64,000 nt of DNA from Streptomyces sp. CB01249 (GCF_001905735.1 NZ_LISW01000010.1:202591-266590), one strand, 5' to 3'; positions 26,068 to 35,370 are shown, numbered from the stretch's first letter. A program made the numbers and translations. The notes: generated from the letters alone by a model not told the origin.

Positions 26068-26598
26068 TCAGTCGGTCAGCGCCTTTTCCAGGAGCGTGAA
26101 CGACTTCGGCGCACCGCCCGGCTGCGGCTTGCCCTCCTTGCGGCCGACCACGCGATAGCCGGCGCCGAGGTAGTACGCGGTCAGGGGCTCGTTGCCCGCC
26201 AGGCAGTCCAGGCGCACCAGCGTCCGGCCCGCCTCGGCCACGCGGCGTTCGGCGGCGCGCAGGAGCCGGCGTCCCGTGCCGGGCGGGACGCCGCCGCGGT
26301 CCACCATCAGCCGGTGCACGTAACCGGCCGGTGCCGACTGCGGGCCCCAGGCGTCCTCGTCCTGCCACCACAGCTCCCAGGCGCCGACGGCCCGGCCCCC
26401 GGACTCCGCGAGCCACACCTCGCCGGTCTCCATGATCCGGCGGAAGTGGTCCTCGCCGAGTTCGCCAGGCTGCCATTGGCCGGTGACGCCCTGGGCGAGC
26501 ATCCAACGGGCCGCGTCGTCGCGCAGCCGTACGAGCGGGGCGAGGTCGTCGCCGTCGGCGAGGCGGAAGCGCAGGTCGGTCGGGCCCAGGTCCTTCAT
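26068..26598 (-). CDS. GNAT family N-acetyltransferase
   Basis: This 176-residue protein covers a GNAT domain: RFRLADGDDLAPLVRL (N-terminal strand), a hydrophobic strand GRAVGAWELWW, the acetyl-CoA loop VHRLMVDRGGVPPGTGRRLL (a form of R/QxxGxG/A) and a C-terminal NEPLTAYYLGAGYRVVGR typical of the family. The amine substrate is unknown. The ATG at 26598 gives the expected length. It sits convergent to the SnoaL-like gene, 15 bases away. Confidence 0.85.
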   Translation of the reverse strand: MKDLGPTDLRFRLADGDDLAPLVRLRDDAARWMLAQGVTGQWQPGELGEDHFRRIMETGEVWLAESGGRAVGAWELWWQDEDAWGPQSAPAGYVHRLMVDRGGVPPGTGRRLLRAAERRVAEAGRTLVRLDCLAGNEPLTAYYLGAGYRVVGRKEGKPQPGGAPKSFTLLEKALTD

Positions 26599-26675
26599 GT
26601 CCCGATCTTCGCACGCGTGTACGCACGCGGCGTCGGGCGCGGGAGGCGGCGTCCTCCCCGCGCCCGTGCCGGGCC

Positions 26676-27470
26676 CTACGACGCCTTCGGCGAGATGACC
26701 GAGAACGGCCCGCCCTGGGGGTCGGCCAGGACCGCCATGCGGCCGGCGACCATGTCGAAGGCGGGGGCCAGGACCGTGGCGCCCGCGCGGACGGCGGCCG
26801 CCTGGATGTCGTCCACGCTGTCCACGGCGAAGTACGGCTGCCAGTGCGGCGGGACGCCCGGCGGCACCTTGCTCATGTCCATCATGCCGCCCACCGCCCT
26901 CCCGTCGACCTGGAACTCGACGTAGCCGTCGGCGCCCTCCATTGCGGAGGGGGTCGCCGTCACCGGCAGGGCGGCGGAGTAGAACGCGGACGCCGCCTCC
27001 GGGTCCGGGGTGGTCAGCTCGCTCCAGATCAGCGCGCCGTGCTCGTTGACGATGCCCGCACCGCCGAAGGTGCCGGGCTGCCACAGGCCGAAGACCGCGC
27101 CCGCCGGGTCGGCGATCACGGCCATGCGGCCGAGGTCCATGACGTCCATCGGGGGGACGACGACCGCGCCGCCCGCGTCGGTGACGGACGTGAGCGTGGC
27201 GTCGATGGCGTCGGTCGACAGATACGTCGTCCACGCCGTCGGCGGCATCGGGTCCGGCACCGAGCCGTCCGGGTTCATCGCCTTCATGATCCCGGCGACG
27301 GGCTTGCCCTTGAGCGTGCAGACGGAGTAGCCGCCCTGCTCCGGCGGGCCCACCTCGCCCTGCCAGCCGAAGAGGTCGCAGTAGAAGTCGATGGCCGCCT
27401 GCTGGTCGGGGACCATCAGGTCGATCCAGCAGGGGGTGCCGGGCCGGTAGGGATCGTTCATTTCGGGCAC
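26676..27470 (-). CDS. VOC (glyoxalase/bleomycin-resistance) superfamily protein with two domains
   Basis: This 264-residue protein contains two tandem VOC modules, each opening with a WIDLMVPD- or WSELTTPD-type strand and ending in a G-R-M-A-V-[IL]-A-D-P-x-G segment. The duplicated arrangement forms one complete metal-binding cup. Such 27-kDa Streptomyces proteins are usually annotated as glyoxalase-like hydroxylases of unknown substrate. GTG at 27470 is favoured because GGAGG lies five bases upstream; an ATG three codons later is possible. Confidence 0.85.
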   Translation of the reverse strand: MPEMNDPYRPGTPCWIDLMVPDQQAAIDFYCDLFGWQGEVGPPEQGGYSVCTLKGKPVAGIMKAMNPDGSVPDPMPPTAWTTYLSTDAIDATLTSVTDAGGAVVVPPMDVMDLGRMAVIADPAGAVFGLWQPGTFGGAGIVNEHGALIWSELTTPDPEAASAFYSAALPVTATPSAMEGADGYVEFQVDGRAVGGMMDMSKVPPGVPPHWQPYFAVDSVDDIQAAAVRAGATVLAPAFDMVAGRMAVLADPQGGPFSVISPKAS

Positions 27471-27561
27471 GGGTGCCTCCGGGAGGCTGCTCGGGGGTGG
27501 ACGGGCCCTCCTTACCCGGACCCCGCGCGAGCGGAATCGACCCGTACGGGTGACAGCCCGT

Positions 27562-28614
27562 TCAGTACCAGGGCCGCTGGTCCGGCGTGGGCAGCGGGCG
27601 CAGGGTCGGCCAGCGGTCCAGCAGGCGGGTGGCCAGGGTGGAGGCGAGGCGGCCGAGGGCGTGCAGGTGGTCGTGGTCGCGGGTCAGGTCGGCGACGACG
27701 CCCAGGCGGTGCACGAGGCGTTCGCGGGCGGAGACGTATCCCCACTCGAAGTCCTCGGTGGGCACCCGGGCGAGCTGGTCGGCCGTGCCCCGGTGCGCCC
27801 GTTCGACCAGCGCGTCGCCCTGGATCAGCCAGCCCGCGCACGCGTCGGCGAGGTCGCCCGGCACGTCCTTCCCAGTGAGGTCGCGCCAAGTGGACCGGTA
27901 GACGGCCTCGACCTCCGTGAGCGGCGCGGCGGTGACCGACATGGCGCACCAACAGGTGGGGAAGCCGATGCGGAAGTACGCGAGCTCGACCAGGCCGTTG
28001 CCGAGTGCGGCCCGCTCGAAGTCCACGAAGCGGACGCCGTCCGGGGTGCGCAGGTCGTTGCCGGGGCAGGGGTCGCCGTGCAGCAGGGCGTGGTGCCCGG
28101 TGGGGTCGAGCCGTGCCAGGAGCCCGGCGAGTTCGTCCGGGACGGCGGCCGGTACGGGCACGTCGAGCGCCCGGGCCAGGGCGAGGAACGACTCCGCGTC
28201 GGCGGCCGTGGGACCCGACCAGGCGGGGAGCGCGCCCGCGTCGGCGGGCCCGGTCAGGGCGTGCAGCCGGGCGAGCGCGTCGGCGTACCCCGGCATCCAG
28301 TCCTCGGTCCGGCCGAGGTCGTCCACGTACTCCAGGAGCATGACCCGCGCGCCCGGGTCCGTGGCGAGCAGCGCGGGGGCCACGGAGCCGCGCCCCGCCA
28401 GCCGCAGCCCGGCGGCCTCCCGGGCGAACCGCGCGTCCGCGTCGGCGGCGACGTCCCCGTCGCCGGTGATCTGCTTGACGATCACGACCCGCCCGTCCCC
28501 CGCCCGCACCCGCCACACCCGCGACCGGGGACTGCTGTCCAGGGACTCGGCCTGCGCGGGGATGCCGCCCATGGCGGAGAGCAGGGGGGCGGTCAGCGGG
28601 AGGGAGTTCGGCAT
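27562..28614 (-). CDS. Aminoglycoside phosphotransferase family protein
   Basis: This 350-residue protein has a kinase-like fold with the ATP-lysine strand GRVVIVKQITGD, the catalytic loop LLHGDPCPGND (HxDxxxxN) and the metal motif FVDFERAALGNGLVEL. All key APH residues are present, so it is probably an active small-molecule kinase. The substrate is unknown; the superfamily includes kinases for choline, homoserine and drugs. The ATG at 28614 was chosen over an ATG nine codons upstream because the extension is not family-like. Confidence 0.83.
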   Translation of the reverse strand: MPNSLPLTAPLLSAMGGIPAQAESLDSSPRSRVWRVRAGDGRVVIVKQITGDGDVAADADARFAREAAGLRLAGRGSVAPALLATDPGARVMLLEYVDDLGRTEDWMPGYADALARLHALTGPADAGALPAWSGPTAADAESFLALARALDVPVPAAVPDELAGLLARLDPTGHHALLHGDPCPGNDLRTPDGVRFVDFERAALGNGLVELAYFRIGFPTCWCAMSVTAAPLTEVEAVYRSTWRDLTGKDVPGDLADACAGWLIQGDALVERAHRGTADQLARVPTEDFEWGYVSARERLVHRLGVVADLTRDHDHLHALGRLASTLATRLLDRWPTLRPLPTPDQRPWY

Positions 28615-28873
28615 GGGGAGGAGCGTAGCCGGGGGCTTCATCGAAGGCCGCGCCCTTTTTGCAGGTAGAACAGCTCCGGGTCACCCTCGTCCAGGCCGTG
28701 AAGCACTTCTCGATGCTCGTACGCCGTCCGGCGTCGTTCTTCTCCATATCCATGGCCCATGCTGGACTGTTCCGGGGAAACCGCGGGCCGCGGGCGGCCC
28801 CGCGTATGGCCGCTGGGCTCGGTCGCCGCGCAGACTGGAGGTTTCCCAGGACCATGTCGAGGGCGGCGGAATC

Positions 28874-29410
28874 ATGACGAACGAACCCGTGCCGGAGCTC
28901 CATCCCGACTACAGCAGTGCCGGGGCCACGGCGACCCCGTGGGGCGAGGTGGTGGCCGTTCTCGAAGGGGCCGAGATGTTCTGGCTCTCGACGGTCCGGC
29001 CGGACGGGCGGCCGCATGTGACGCCGTTGCCGGCGGTGTGGCTCGACGGGGCGCTGCACTTCTCGACGGGGCTCGAGGAGCAGAAGGGCCGCAACCTCAC
29101 CCGTAATCCGAACTGCGCTCTGACGACCGGCAACAACGCGTACGGGCGAGGGCTCGACGTCGTCGTGGAGGGGCCCGCGCTGCGCGTCTCCGAGCACGGG
29201 ACGCTGGAGCGGCTCGCGGAGCTGTGGATGGCGAAGATCGGGTGGCCGTACGACGCGGTCGAGGGCGGCTTCCGGCACCGGCCGGAGGGGCCCCAGCCGG
29301 AGACCTCCGGGGAGCCGGGCGCGGTCGTCCCGGTGTTCGCGGTCCGACCGACGAAGGTCCTCGCGTTCGGCCGGGGCGAGACGTTCAGCCAGACCCGCTT
29401 CCGGCCGTGA
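28874..29410 (+). CDS. Pyridoxamine 5'-phosphate oxidase family protein (F420/flavin split-barrel)
   Basis: This 178-residue protein has the split-barrel flavin-binding fold: an entry strand FWLSTVRPDGRPHVTPLPAV, followed by LHFSTGLEEQKGRNLTRNPN. This is the pattern of the PNPOx-like or F420-binding general stress proteins of actinobacteria, which reduce or bind small molecules. The actual cofactor (FMN or F420) cannot be told. It stands alone; the 259 bases upstream show nothing beyond a likely promoter. Confidence 0.82.
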   Translation: MTNEPVPELHPDYSSAGATATPWGEVVAVLEGAEMFWLSTVRPDGRPHVTPLPAVWLDGALHFSTGLEEQKGRNLTRNPNCALTTGNNAYGRGLDVVVEGPALRVSEHGTLERLAELWMAKIGWPYDAVEGGFRHRPEGPQPETSGEPGAVVPVFAVRPTKVLAFGRGETFSQTRFRP

Positions 29411-29574
29411 CGCCCTGAGCCACCCGCGCAGGCTGCCACAATTGCGCCCCGCTGCTGCCGGTGCCCCCGTACTCTGGACCACGGCACTTGACCTTCCTGT
29501 TGCATTCCCTTTGCGCAGAGGAGAGTTGACTTGCGCAGGCACCGCCGTACCGGCAGAAGCTGAAGGGTCAGGCA

Positions 29575-30069
29575 ATGGAGATCGCACAAACGCTCGCGCT
29601 CATCGCGGCCACCGTGACGACGGGGCTGATCAGCGGGCTGTTCTACGGCTTCGCCATCTCCGTGATGCCGGCGTTGCGCGGGACGGGGGACCGTACGTTC
29701 ATCGATGTGATGCAGCGGGTCAACGTGGCCATCCTCAACGGGTGGTTCGTGCTCGGCTACATCGGGGCCCTGGTGTTCACCGGGCTCGCGGTCGGGCTGC
29801 AGTTCGGCGGCGGGGACCGGGACGCCGTGGTGCCGACCGTCGCGGCGCTCGTCTGCTACATCGCGTCGATGGGGGTCACCAGCCGCCTGAACATCCCGCT
29901 GAACAACGCGCTGGACGCGGCGGGCCCGGTGGACGGGATCGCCCGGCCCGAGGCGGTGCGGGCGGCGTTCGAAGGGGCCTGGGCGCGGGGGAACGTGCTG
30001 CGGACGCTGCTGTGCATCGCCGCCACCGGGCTGCTGTGCTGGGCCCTCGTACTGAACGGCGGGAGCTGA
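29575..30069 (+). CDS. DUF1772 (anthrone oxygenase-like) membrane protein
   Basis: This 164-residue protein has four predicted helices (about residues 5-30, 52-75, 85-105 and 135-158) and the family pattern GLFYGFAISVMPALRG at its N-terminus and SRLNIPLNNAL in the middle. DUF1772 members include cofactor-free anthrone oxygenases, but most bacterial ones are uncharacterised. It faces a paralogue (30,128-30,754) across a strong terminator hairpin. Confidence 0.8.
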   Translation: MEIAQTLALIAATVTTGLISGLFYGFAISVMPALRGTGDRTFIDVMQRVNVAILNGWFVLGYIGALVFTGLAVGLQFGGGDRDAVVPTVAALVCYIASMGVTSRLNIPLNNALDAAGPVDGIARPEAVRAAFEGAWARGNVLRTLLCIAATGLLCWALVLNGGS

Positions 30070-30075
30070 ACGCGC

Positions 30076-30114
30076 GGAGGGCGGGTACGGGGCTCATGCC
30101 CGTACCCGCCCTCC
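30076..30114. terminator. Bidirectional terminator hairpin, 16-base perfect stem
   Basis: GGAGGGCGGGTACGGG (30076-30091) pairs exactly with 30099-30114 around a seven-base loop. It lies between the stops of the two convergent DUF1772 genes, six bases past one and 13 bases past the other. No T-run, as is common in Streptomyces. Confidence 0.8.
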
Positions 30115-30127
30115 CCGGAGCCTCGGC

Positions 30128-30754
30128 TCAGCGGCCGACGGACAGCAGCGCCTCCGCGCGGCCGTGCAGCTTGGCGGCGTACGCCGCGCAGCCGAGGGCC
30201 GCCGTGTTGAGGAGCGTACGGAAGATGTTGACGGTCTCCCAGGTGCCCTTGAACTTGTCGACCAGCGAGAAGTCATGGATCTTGGCCGGGTTGCCGAGGT
30301 CGGCGAGCTGGTTGTTGAGCGGGATCTCGACGCCCATCGTGAGCATCAGGACGACGAGGTAGAGGACGGCGGCGAGACCGGCCCACAGGGCGATGGTCTT
30401 ACGGCCCCGGCGGAACTCCAGGAACGCGGCGAGGCCGGCGGCGACGATGGCCCCCATGAAGATGAGCGCGAACAGGCCGTTGCCGTCAATCATCGCGTTG
30501 AACTGCTGCATCGCGGTCACGTAGGTGCGGTCGTCGGTCTTCGCGAGGCCCGGCATGACGGAGACGTCGTAGGCGAAGAACAGGCCGGCCATGAGCCCGA
30601 GCGTGATCACCGAGATCATGTGCAGCCAGCCCGCGGCCTTGTTCGGGCGGTCCTCCCGCGGCGGCACGGGCGCGGCGGGCTGTCCCCACGGCTGCTGGTA
30701 CGGCGCCTGCGCGCCGGTGGGGCCCTGCTGCTGCGGGTACTGATTGGGTGTCAT
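30128..30754 (-). CDS. DUF1772 membrane protein with proline/glutamine-rich N-terminus
   Basis: This 208-residue protein has a disordered Q/P-rich head (MTPNQYPQQQGPTGAQAPYQ, residues 1-40) and then a four-helix DUF1772 domain with GLFFAYDVSVMPGL and MGVEIPLNNQL, the same signature as the convergent neighbour. They are paralogues in opposite orientation. The ATG at 30754 was chosen; the frame is open further but the upstream residues are atypical. Function unknown. Confidence 0.78.
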   Translation of the reverse strand: MTPNQYPQQQGPTGAQAPYQQPWGQPAAPVPPREDRPNKAAGWLHMISVITLGLMAGLFFAYDVSVMPGLAKTDDRTYVTAMQQFNAMIDGNGLFALIFMGAIVAAGLAAFLEFRRGRKTIALWAGLAAVLYLVVLMLTMGVEIPLNNQLADLGNPAKIHDFSLVDKFKGTWETVNIFRTLLNTAALGCAAYAAKLHGRAEALLSVGR

Positions 30755-30929
30755 CGGTACGTCCTCGCTCTTGTCCGGTTCGTAAGTAGGGTGCCGAGGC
30801 GCGCTGTTGACGAGGATAGAGGTGCTTTTGCTCCCGCCGCGGGCGCGGAGGCCGCCCTGGACAGGATCACGAGCGTTCCTCCAGCGAACGTCGAGCGACA
30901 CTCGAACGGGCGTGCCCGGGTGCGATGGA

Positions 30930-32399
30930 TCAGCGGATGCGCATCCGCGCCATCATGCCCATCGCGGAGTGGTCGAGCAGGTGGCAGTGGTAGACGTAGG
31001 TGCCCCGGTAGGAGTCGAAGGTCGCCTGGAGCTTGACCGTCTCGCCGGGCAGCAGGCACACGGTGTCCTTCAGCCCCGCCTCCGCCCCGGTCGGCGACTT
31101 CCCGTTGCGTTCCAGGACGCGGAACTGCACCAGGTGCATGTGGAAGTTGTGCGGCACGTCGGTGTTGGTGTTGGTGACGGTCCAGACCTCGCTGGCGCCG
31201 TACGGGATCTCGGTGTCGACGCGCGCCGGATCGTAGACGCGGCCGTTGATGGTGCCCTGCGGTTCGCCGCCGACGACGGCGACGTTCAGGTCGAAGGAGC
31301 GCCGCCCGGTGACCGGCGGCAGCGGCGGCAGTGTACGCAGAACGGGCGGCACCCGGCTCGGGTCGGGGGCCTTGCGCACCACGTCGAAGCGCATGACCTT
31401 GCCGGTCCGGTCCGGATCGCCGGGGCCGAGGGTGTTCTCCAGGACCAGCCGGGTGCCGACCGGGTAGCGGGAGAAGTCGATGACGATGTCCGCCCGCTCG
31501 GCCGGTGACAGGAGCAGCGAGTCGGTGGTGAAGGGGCGCGGCAGCAGGCCGCCGTCCGAGCCGATCTGCGTGAAGGACGAGCCGTCGGCCAGTCGCAGCG
31601 CGAAGAACCGCAGGTTGGACGAGTTCAGCAGCCGGAAGCGGTACTTGCGGGCGGCGACCTGCAGATACGGGTACGGCTTGCCGTTCGCGAGGATCGTGGA
31701 GCGGCCCTCCGCGTCGTCCAGGATGTACAGCAGCTGCCCGTCGTCGCCGAAGTGGGCGTCGCGCAGCGCCACGGTGACGTCGTAGCGCCCGGCCGGCAGC
31801 GGCAGCGCCTCCTCCACGTCGTCGGTGAGCAGATAGCTGCCCGACAGGCCCCGGTAGCAGTTCTCGGACTCCGAGTGGTGGGCGTGGTCGTGGTACCAGA
31901 GCGAGGCGTGCGGCTGCTGGTTCGGGTACGTGTAGGTGCGGCTCGTCCCGGAGGCGAAGGTGCTCATCGGGTCGCCGTCGCTGGCGACGGGCACCGAGGC
32001 GCCGTGCAGGTGCACCGAGGTGTCCACGCCCAGCTGGTTGTGCTGGCGCATCACCACGGGGCGACCGGAGCGGGCTCGGACGATGCCGCCGGGGAAGTGC
32101 CCGTCGTAGGTGAGGACGTCGGTGCTCAGGCCCGGCAGGATCTCGGCGCGGGTGCGGCGCATCGTGATGTCGTAGACGTCGGCGCCGCCGCGCGTCGCGG
32201 CGGGCGTGAGCACCGGCAGCAGGGGCAGCGGCACCTGGAACGGCTGGACTGCGGGGCCCACGGGGACGGCCTGGCCGGTCGCGGCGGCGTCCTCGCGCGG
32301 GGCGGCGCCCGCCGTCATCAGCGGGGTGAAGGCCGCGCCGGTGAACAGCCCGGCGCCGGTGACGCTCAGGGCGGTCATCAGAGTGCGTCTGGTCACCAT
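30930..32399 (-). CDS. Tat-exported multicopper oxidase (CotA / bilirubin oxidase / phenoxazinone synthase-like)
   Basis: This 489-residue three-cupredoxin-domain oxidase has four copper motifs: HLHG (first T2/T3 pair), HDHAHH, HNFHMHLVQF and HCHLLDHSAMGMM (the HCH tripeptide with T1 Cys and axial Met). The N-terminus begins VTRRTLMTALSVTGAGLF, a twin-arginine signal, so it is folded with copper inside and exported. Such enzymes oxidise phenols or aromatic amines with O2. ATG at 32399 is served by AGGAG seven bases upstream. It is divergent from the decarboxylase operon. Confidence 0.9.
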   Translation of the reverse strand: MVTRRTLMTALSVTGAGLFTGAAFTPLMTAGAAPREDAAATGQAVPVGPAVQPFQVPLPLLPVLTPAATRGGADVYDITMRRTRAEILPGLSTDVLTYDGHFPGGIVRARSGRPVVMRQHNQLGVDTSVHLHGASVPVASDGDPMSTFASGTSRTYTYPNQQPHASLWYHDHAHHSESENCYRGLSGSYLLTDDVEEALPLPAGRYDVTVALRDAHFGDDGQLLYILDDAEGRSTILANGKPYPYLQVAARKYRFRLLNSSNLRFFALRLADGSSFTQIGSDGGLLPRPFTTDSLLLSPAERADIVIDFSRYPVGTRLVLENTLGPGDPDRTGKVMRFDVVRKAPDPSRVPPVLRTLPPLPPVTGRRSFDLNVAVVGGEPQGTINGRVYDPARVDTEIPYGASEVWTVTNTNTDVPHNFHMHLVQFRVLERNGKSPTGAEAGLKDTVCLLPGETVKLQATFDSYRGTYVYHCHLLDHSAMGMMARMRIR

Positions 32400-32658
32400 C
32401 ACGGAACTCCTGCTGCTTGATTCGGCGGACGCGCCGAGTGCAGCAAGGACGGCTCGTACGCGTCTCGGGGGCTGCTAGGGCGGGTTCGGAGTCGGTCACT
32501 TTGTCGCGATATGACAGGGAACGTCGCTGGAGAACGCGTCCAGACCGGGCCCAGATCCGCCAGGGAACCGGTTGCGGTCGGCTTGCGCTCCGCTCCGTAT
32601 ACCTGAGCCGTCCGATGCCCCACGCCCCTGCCCACCTGCCCCCACCGGAAGGCCGACC

Positions 32659-34083
32659 GTGGATCTTCGTTACTGGCTGCCGCGTGCCGTAGACGTGGCC
32701 GAACAATGGGGAGAACGCTTCGGCCCGTACCGGGAGCACCCGTCGCACCTGGTCGGGGACGAGGAGTTCGGCGCCGCGTTCGCCGCGTTCTCGAAGCGGC
32801 TGGACGACAACTATCCGTTCTTCCATCCGAGCTACGCGGGCCAGATGGTCAAGCCGCCCCATCCCGCGGCGGTCGTCGGCTACGTCACCGCGATGCTGTT
32901 CAACCCGAACAACCACGCCGCCGAGGGCGGTCCGGCCACTACCGAGATGGAACGCGAGTGCGTGGAACTGCTCGCCGGGATGTTCGGCTTCCGGGGCTCG
33001 CACCTCGGCCATCTGACGACGAGCGGGACCATGGCCAACCTGGAGGCGCTGTACGTGGCGCGCCAGACGCATCCCGGACGCGGCATCGCGTACAGCGCCG
33101 AATGCCACTACACGCACGCCCGCATGTGCGGGGTCCTCGGCGTCGAGGGCCACCGGGTGCCCGCCGACGGGCTGGGCCGCATCGACCTGGACGCCCTGGA
33201 GAAGCTGCTCGCGGCCGGCCGGGTCGGCACCGTGGTGGTGACCACGGGGACGACGGGGCTGGGGGCGGTCGACCCGGTGCACGAGGTGGTGCCGCTGGCC
33301 CGGCGTTACGGCGTACGGGTGCACGTGGACGCCGCCTACGGCGGGTTCTACGCGCTCCTCGGGCGCTCGGACCGGCCCGAGGGCATCGACGTACGCCCCT
33401 GGCGGGCCATCGCGGACTGCGACTCGGTCGTCGTGGACCCGCACAAGCACGGCCTCCAGCCCTACGGGTGCGGGGCGGTGCTGTTCAACGACGACGCCGC
33501 CCGGAACCACCTCGCGCACGACTCGCCATACACCTACTTCACCGAGGCCGCACTGCACCTGGGCGAGATCAGCCTGGAGTGCTCGCGGGCCGGGGCGGCG
33601 GCCGCCGCGCTCTGGCTGACGCTGCAACTGCTGCCGCTGACCCGGGACGGCTTCGGCGAGGTCCTGGCCGGCAGCCGCCGCGCGGCCGTCGGATGGGCGG
33701 AGCGCATCGAGGCGTCCGAGGAGCTGGAGACGTACCAGGCACCCCAGCTGGACATCGTCAGCTACTTCCCCTCGGCGCGGCCGCTGACGCTGTCCGCCGT
33801 CGACTCCGCGTCCGGCCGGCTGCTCACGGACGGGATGCACGCGGAACGGGACCCCGTGTTCCTCAGCGTGCTGCGGACCGACGCGGCGGACTTCGCGCGG
33901 CGCAGACCCGATGTGGTGGCCGACGCCGCCACGGCCCGGGTGATGCGCAGCGTCCTGATCAAACCGGAAGCCGAACTCCACCTGGACCAGCTGCACAACC
34001 GGGTGGCAGAGCTCGCCGTCACCGGGCGCGTCCGACCGCCGCGCCCGGCACACCCCTCATCGAACGGGAGGAGAACTTCGTGA
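32659..34083 (+). CDS. Group II PLP-dependent decarboxylase / aminotransferase-fold enzyme
   Basis: This 474-residue type I PLP enzyme is related to glutamate and aromatic amino acid decarboxylases. The cofactor lysine is in VVDPHKHGLQPYGCG, the ring-stacking and aspartate region in VHVDAAYGGFY, and the phosphate loop in TTSGTMANLEAL. GTG at 32659 is preceded by GGAAGG six bases upstream. The amino acid substrate cannot be fixed from sequence. First gene of a three-gene operon (decarboxylase, acetyltransferase, DUF6875) next to the biosynthetic cluster; it may supply an amine. Confidence 0.85.
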   Translation: MDLRYWLPRAVDVAEQWGERFGPYREHPSHLVGDEEFGAAFAAFSKRLDDNYPFFHPSYAGQMVKPPHPAAVVGYVTAMLFNPNNHAAEGGPATTEMERECVELLAGMFGFRGSHLGHLTTSGTMANLEALYVARQTHPGRGIAYSAECHYTHARMCGVLGVEGHRVPADGLGRIDLDALEKLLAAGRVGTVVVTTGTTGLGAVDPVHEVVPLARRYGVRVHVDAAYGGFYALLGRSDRPEGIDVRPWRAIADCDSVVVDPHKHGLQPYGCGAVLFNDDAARNHLAHDSPYTYFTEAALHLGEISLECSRAGAAAAALWLTLQLLPLTRDGFGEVLAGSRRAAVGWAERIEASEELETYQAPQLDIVSYFPSARPLTLSAVDSASGRLLTDGMHAERDPVFLSVLRTDAADFARRRPDVVADAATARVMRSVLIKPEAELHLDQLHNRVAELAVTGRVRPPRPAHPSSNGRRTS

Positions 34084-34724
34084 CCCACCTGTCCACGTTC
34101 CCGCCGCCGCCCCTGCCGACTGCACCCCGGCCGGCCCTGCGGCGGGCCCGACGCGACGAAACCGGCCCCCTCGCGGAGCTGCTGGCGGACGCGTTCCACG
34201 ACGACCCGCTGACCCGCTGGATCACCCCGGACCCGGAGCGCAGGGCGCGGGTGCTGCCCGGCCTGTTCGAGGTGTTCCTCGACATGTCCTTCGGGTACGA
34301 CGCGGTGACCTGCACCCCGGACCTGGACGCCGTGCTGCTGTGGACGCCGCCGGGCGCCCAGGCCGAACTGGAGGCGCGGGGCGAGGAGTTCGCCGGGCGC
34401 TTCGAGGACGTCCTCGGTGTCCGCGAGGCCGCGTCGCTGGCGCTGATCGCCGAGCTCCAGGCGTCCCGGCACCCGGCCCGGCCGCACTACTACGCGTCGT
34501 TCGGCGCGGTGCGCGGCGGCGCGCGGGGCCGGGGGCTGCTCGGCGCGCTCGTCGCCGAGGTGCTGCGGGAGGCCGACGCGGCGGGCTGCGCGGCCTACGC
34601 GGAGGCCAGTTCGCCCGGCGGCGAGGCGTCGGCGCGGGGCCAGGGCTTCGTGCGGCTCGGCGAGGACATCGTGTTGCCGGACGGCGGGCCGCGCCTCCGG
34701 CCGCTGTGGCGGGAGCCGCGATGA
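34080..34724 (+). CDS. GNAT family N-acetyltransferase
   Basis: This 214-residue protein starts at a GTG that overlaps the decarboxylase stop, with GGGAGGAG just upstream. The GNAT core includes LRRARRDETGPLAELLADAF and the acetyl-CoA loop VRGGARGRGLLGALVAEVLR (RGxGxG/A type), with a C-terminal GEASARGQGFVRLGE. It could acylate the amine made by the upstream decarboxylase; that link is inferred from the overlapping genes only. Confidence 0.83.
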   Translation: MTHLSTFPPPPLPTAPRPALRRARRDETGPLAELLADAFHDDPLTRWITPDPERRARVLPGLFEVFLDMSFGYDAVTCTPDLDAVLLWTPPGAQAELEARGEEFAGRFEDVLGVREAASLALIAELQASRHPARPHYYASFGAVRGGARGRGLLGALVAEVLREADAAGCAAYAEASSPGGEASARGQGFVRLGEDIVLPDGGPRLRPLWREPR

Positions 34725-35356
34725 GGGGCGACAGCCGGCTGCAGATCTACACGCCGGGTCAGGTGGACCGCGGTCTCGTGCCGGCCGGACAGCTCGGGCC
34801 GCTGCGCGAGGTGCTGGAGTGGAGCCGGACCTTCCTGGTGTCGAGCCATCCCGAGCTGGGGCGCAGCGGCCCGGTGTGCCCGTACACCCAGCCCTCGCTG
34901 CGCGCCGGCCGCTTCCTGCTGGCCGTGCCCGCCGAGAGCACCCCGGCCGCGCTGCCCGGTGCGGTGGAGGCGCTGCGCAGCTGGTACGAACGGCTGGCGG
35001 CGGAGCTCCCGGAGGACGAGCGGGAACTCCTCACCGTACTGATGGTGCTCCCCGACCTGGACCACGCGGACCCGGCGGACCTGGACCTGTTGCAGGCGGA
35101 CGCGAAGGACGACTTCGTGGCCCAGGGGCTGATGATCGGCCAGTTCCATCCGCTGTGCGCCGAGCCGGGGCTGTGGAACGAGGACTTCGCGCCGCTGCGC
35201 TCGCCGGTGCCGCTGCTCGCGGTGCGCCGGCTGCTGGTCTTCGACCTGCCGTTCCTGGTCGGCGCGGACCGGCACATCGACCACTATCTGCGCCGGTTCG
35301 CCCCGGACATCCCGGCCCGGGTGCGCGACCAGCTGGTCAACCGCGTCGTGTCCTGA
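34721..35356 (+). CDS. DUF6875 domain protein
   Basis: This 211-residue protein is coupled by ATGA overlap to the GNAT gene. It contains cysteine- and histidine-bearing segments (SGPVCPYTQPSLRAG, MIGQFHPLCAEPGLW) and a closing VFDLPFLVGADRHIDHYL. This pattern matches the uncharacterised DUF6875 family, which I recall mostly from actinobacterial accessory operons. No signal peptide or membrane segment. The Cys/His residues could bind a metal or be catalytic; the function is unknown. Confidence 0.65.
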   Translation: MRGDSRLQIYTPGQVDRGLVPAGQLGPLREVLEWSRTFLVSSHPELGRSGPVCPYTQPSLRAGRFLLAVPAESTPAALPGAVEALRSWYERLAAELPEDERELLTVLMVLPDLDHADPADLDLLQADAKDDFVAQGLMIGQFHPLCAEPGLWNEDFAPLRSPVPLLAVRRLLVFDLPFLVGADRHIDHYLRRFAPDIPARVRDQLVNRVVS

Positions 35357-35370
35357 CGGCGGGCAACGCG

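Noticed and set aside
30751..34053. 1,100-codon minus-strand open frame
   Set aside because: It overlaps the decarboxylase and runs out of frame through the multicopper oxidase; composition is repetitive Arg/Pro/Gly, a shadow of high GC content.
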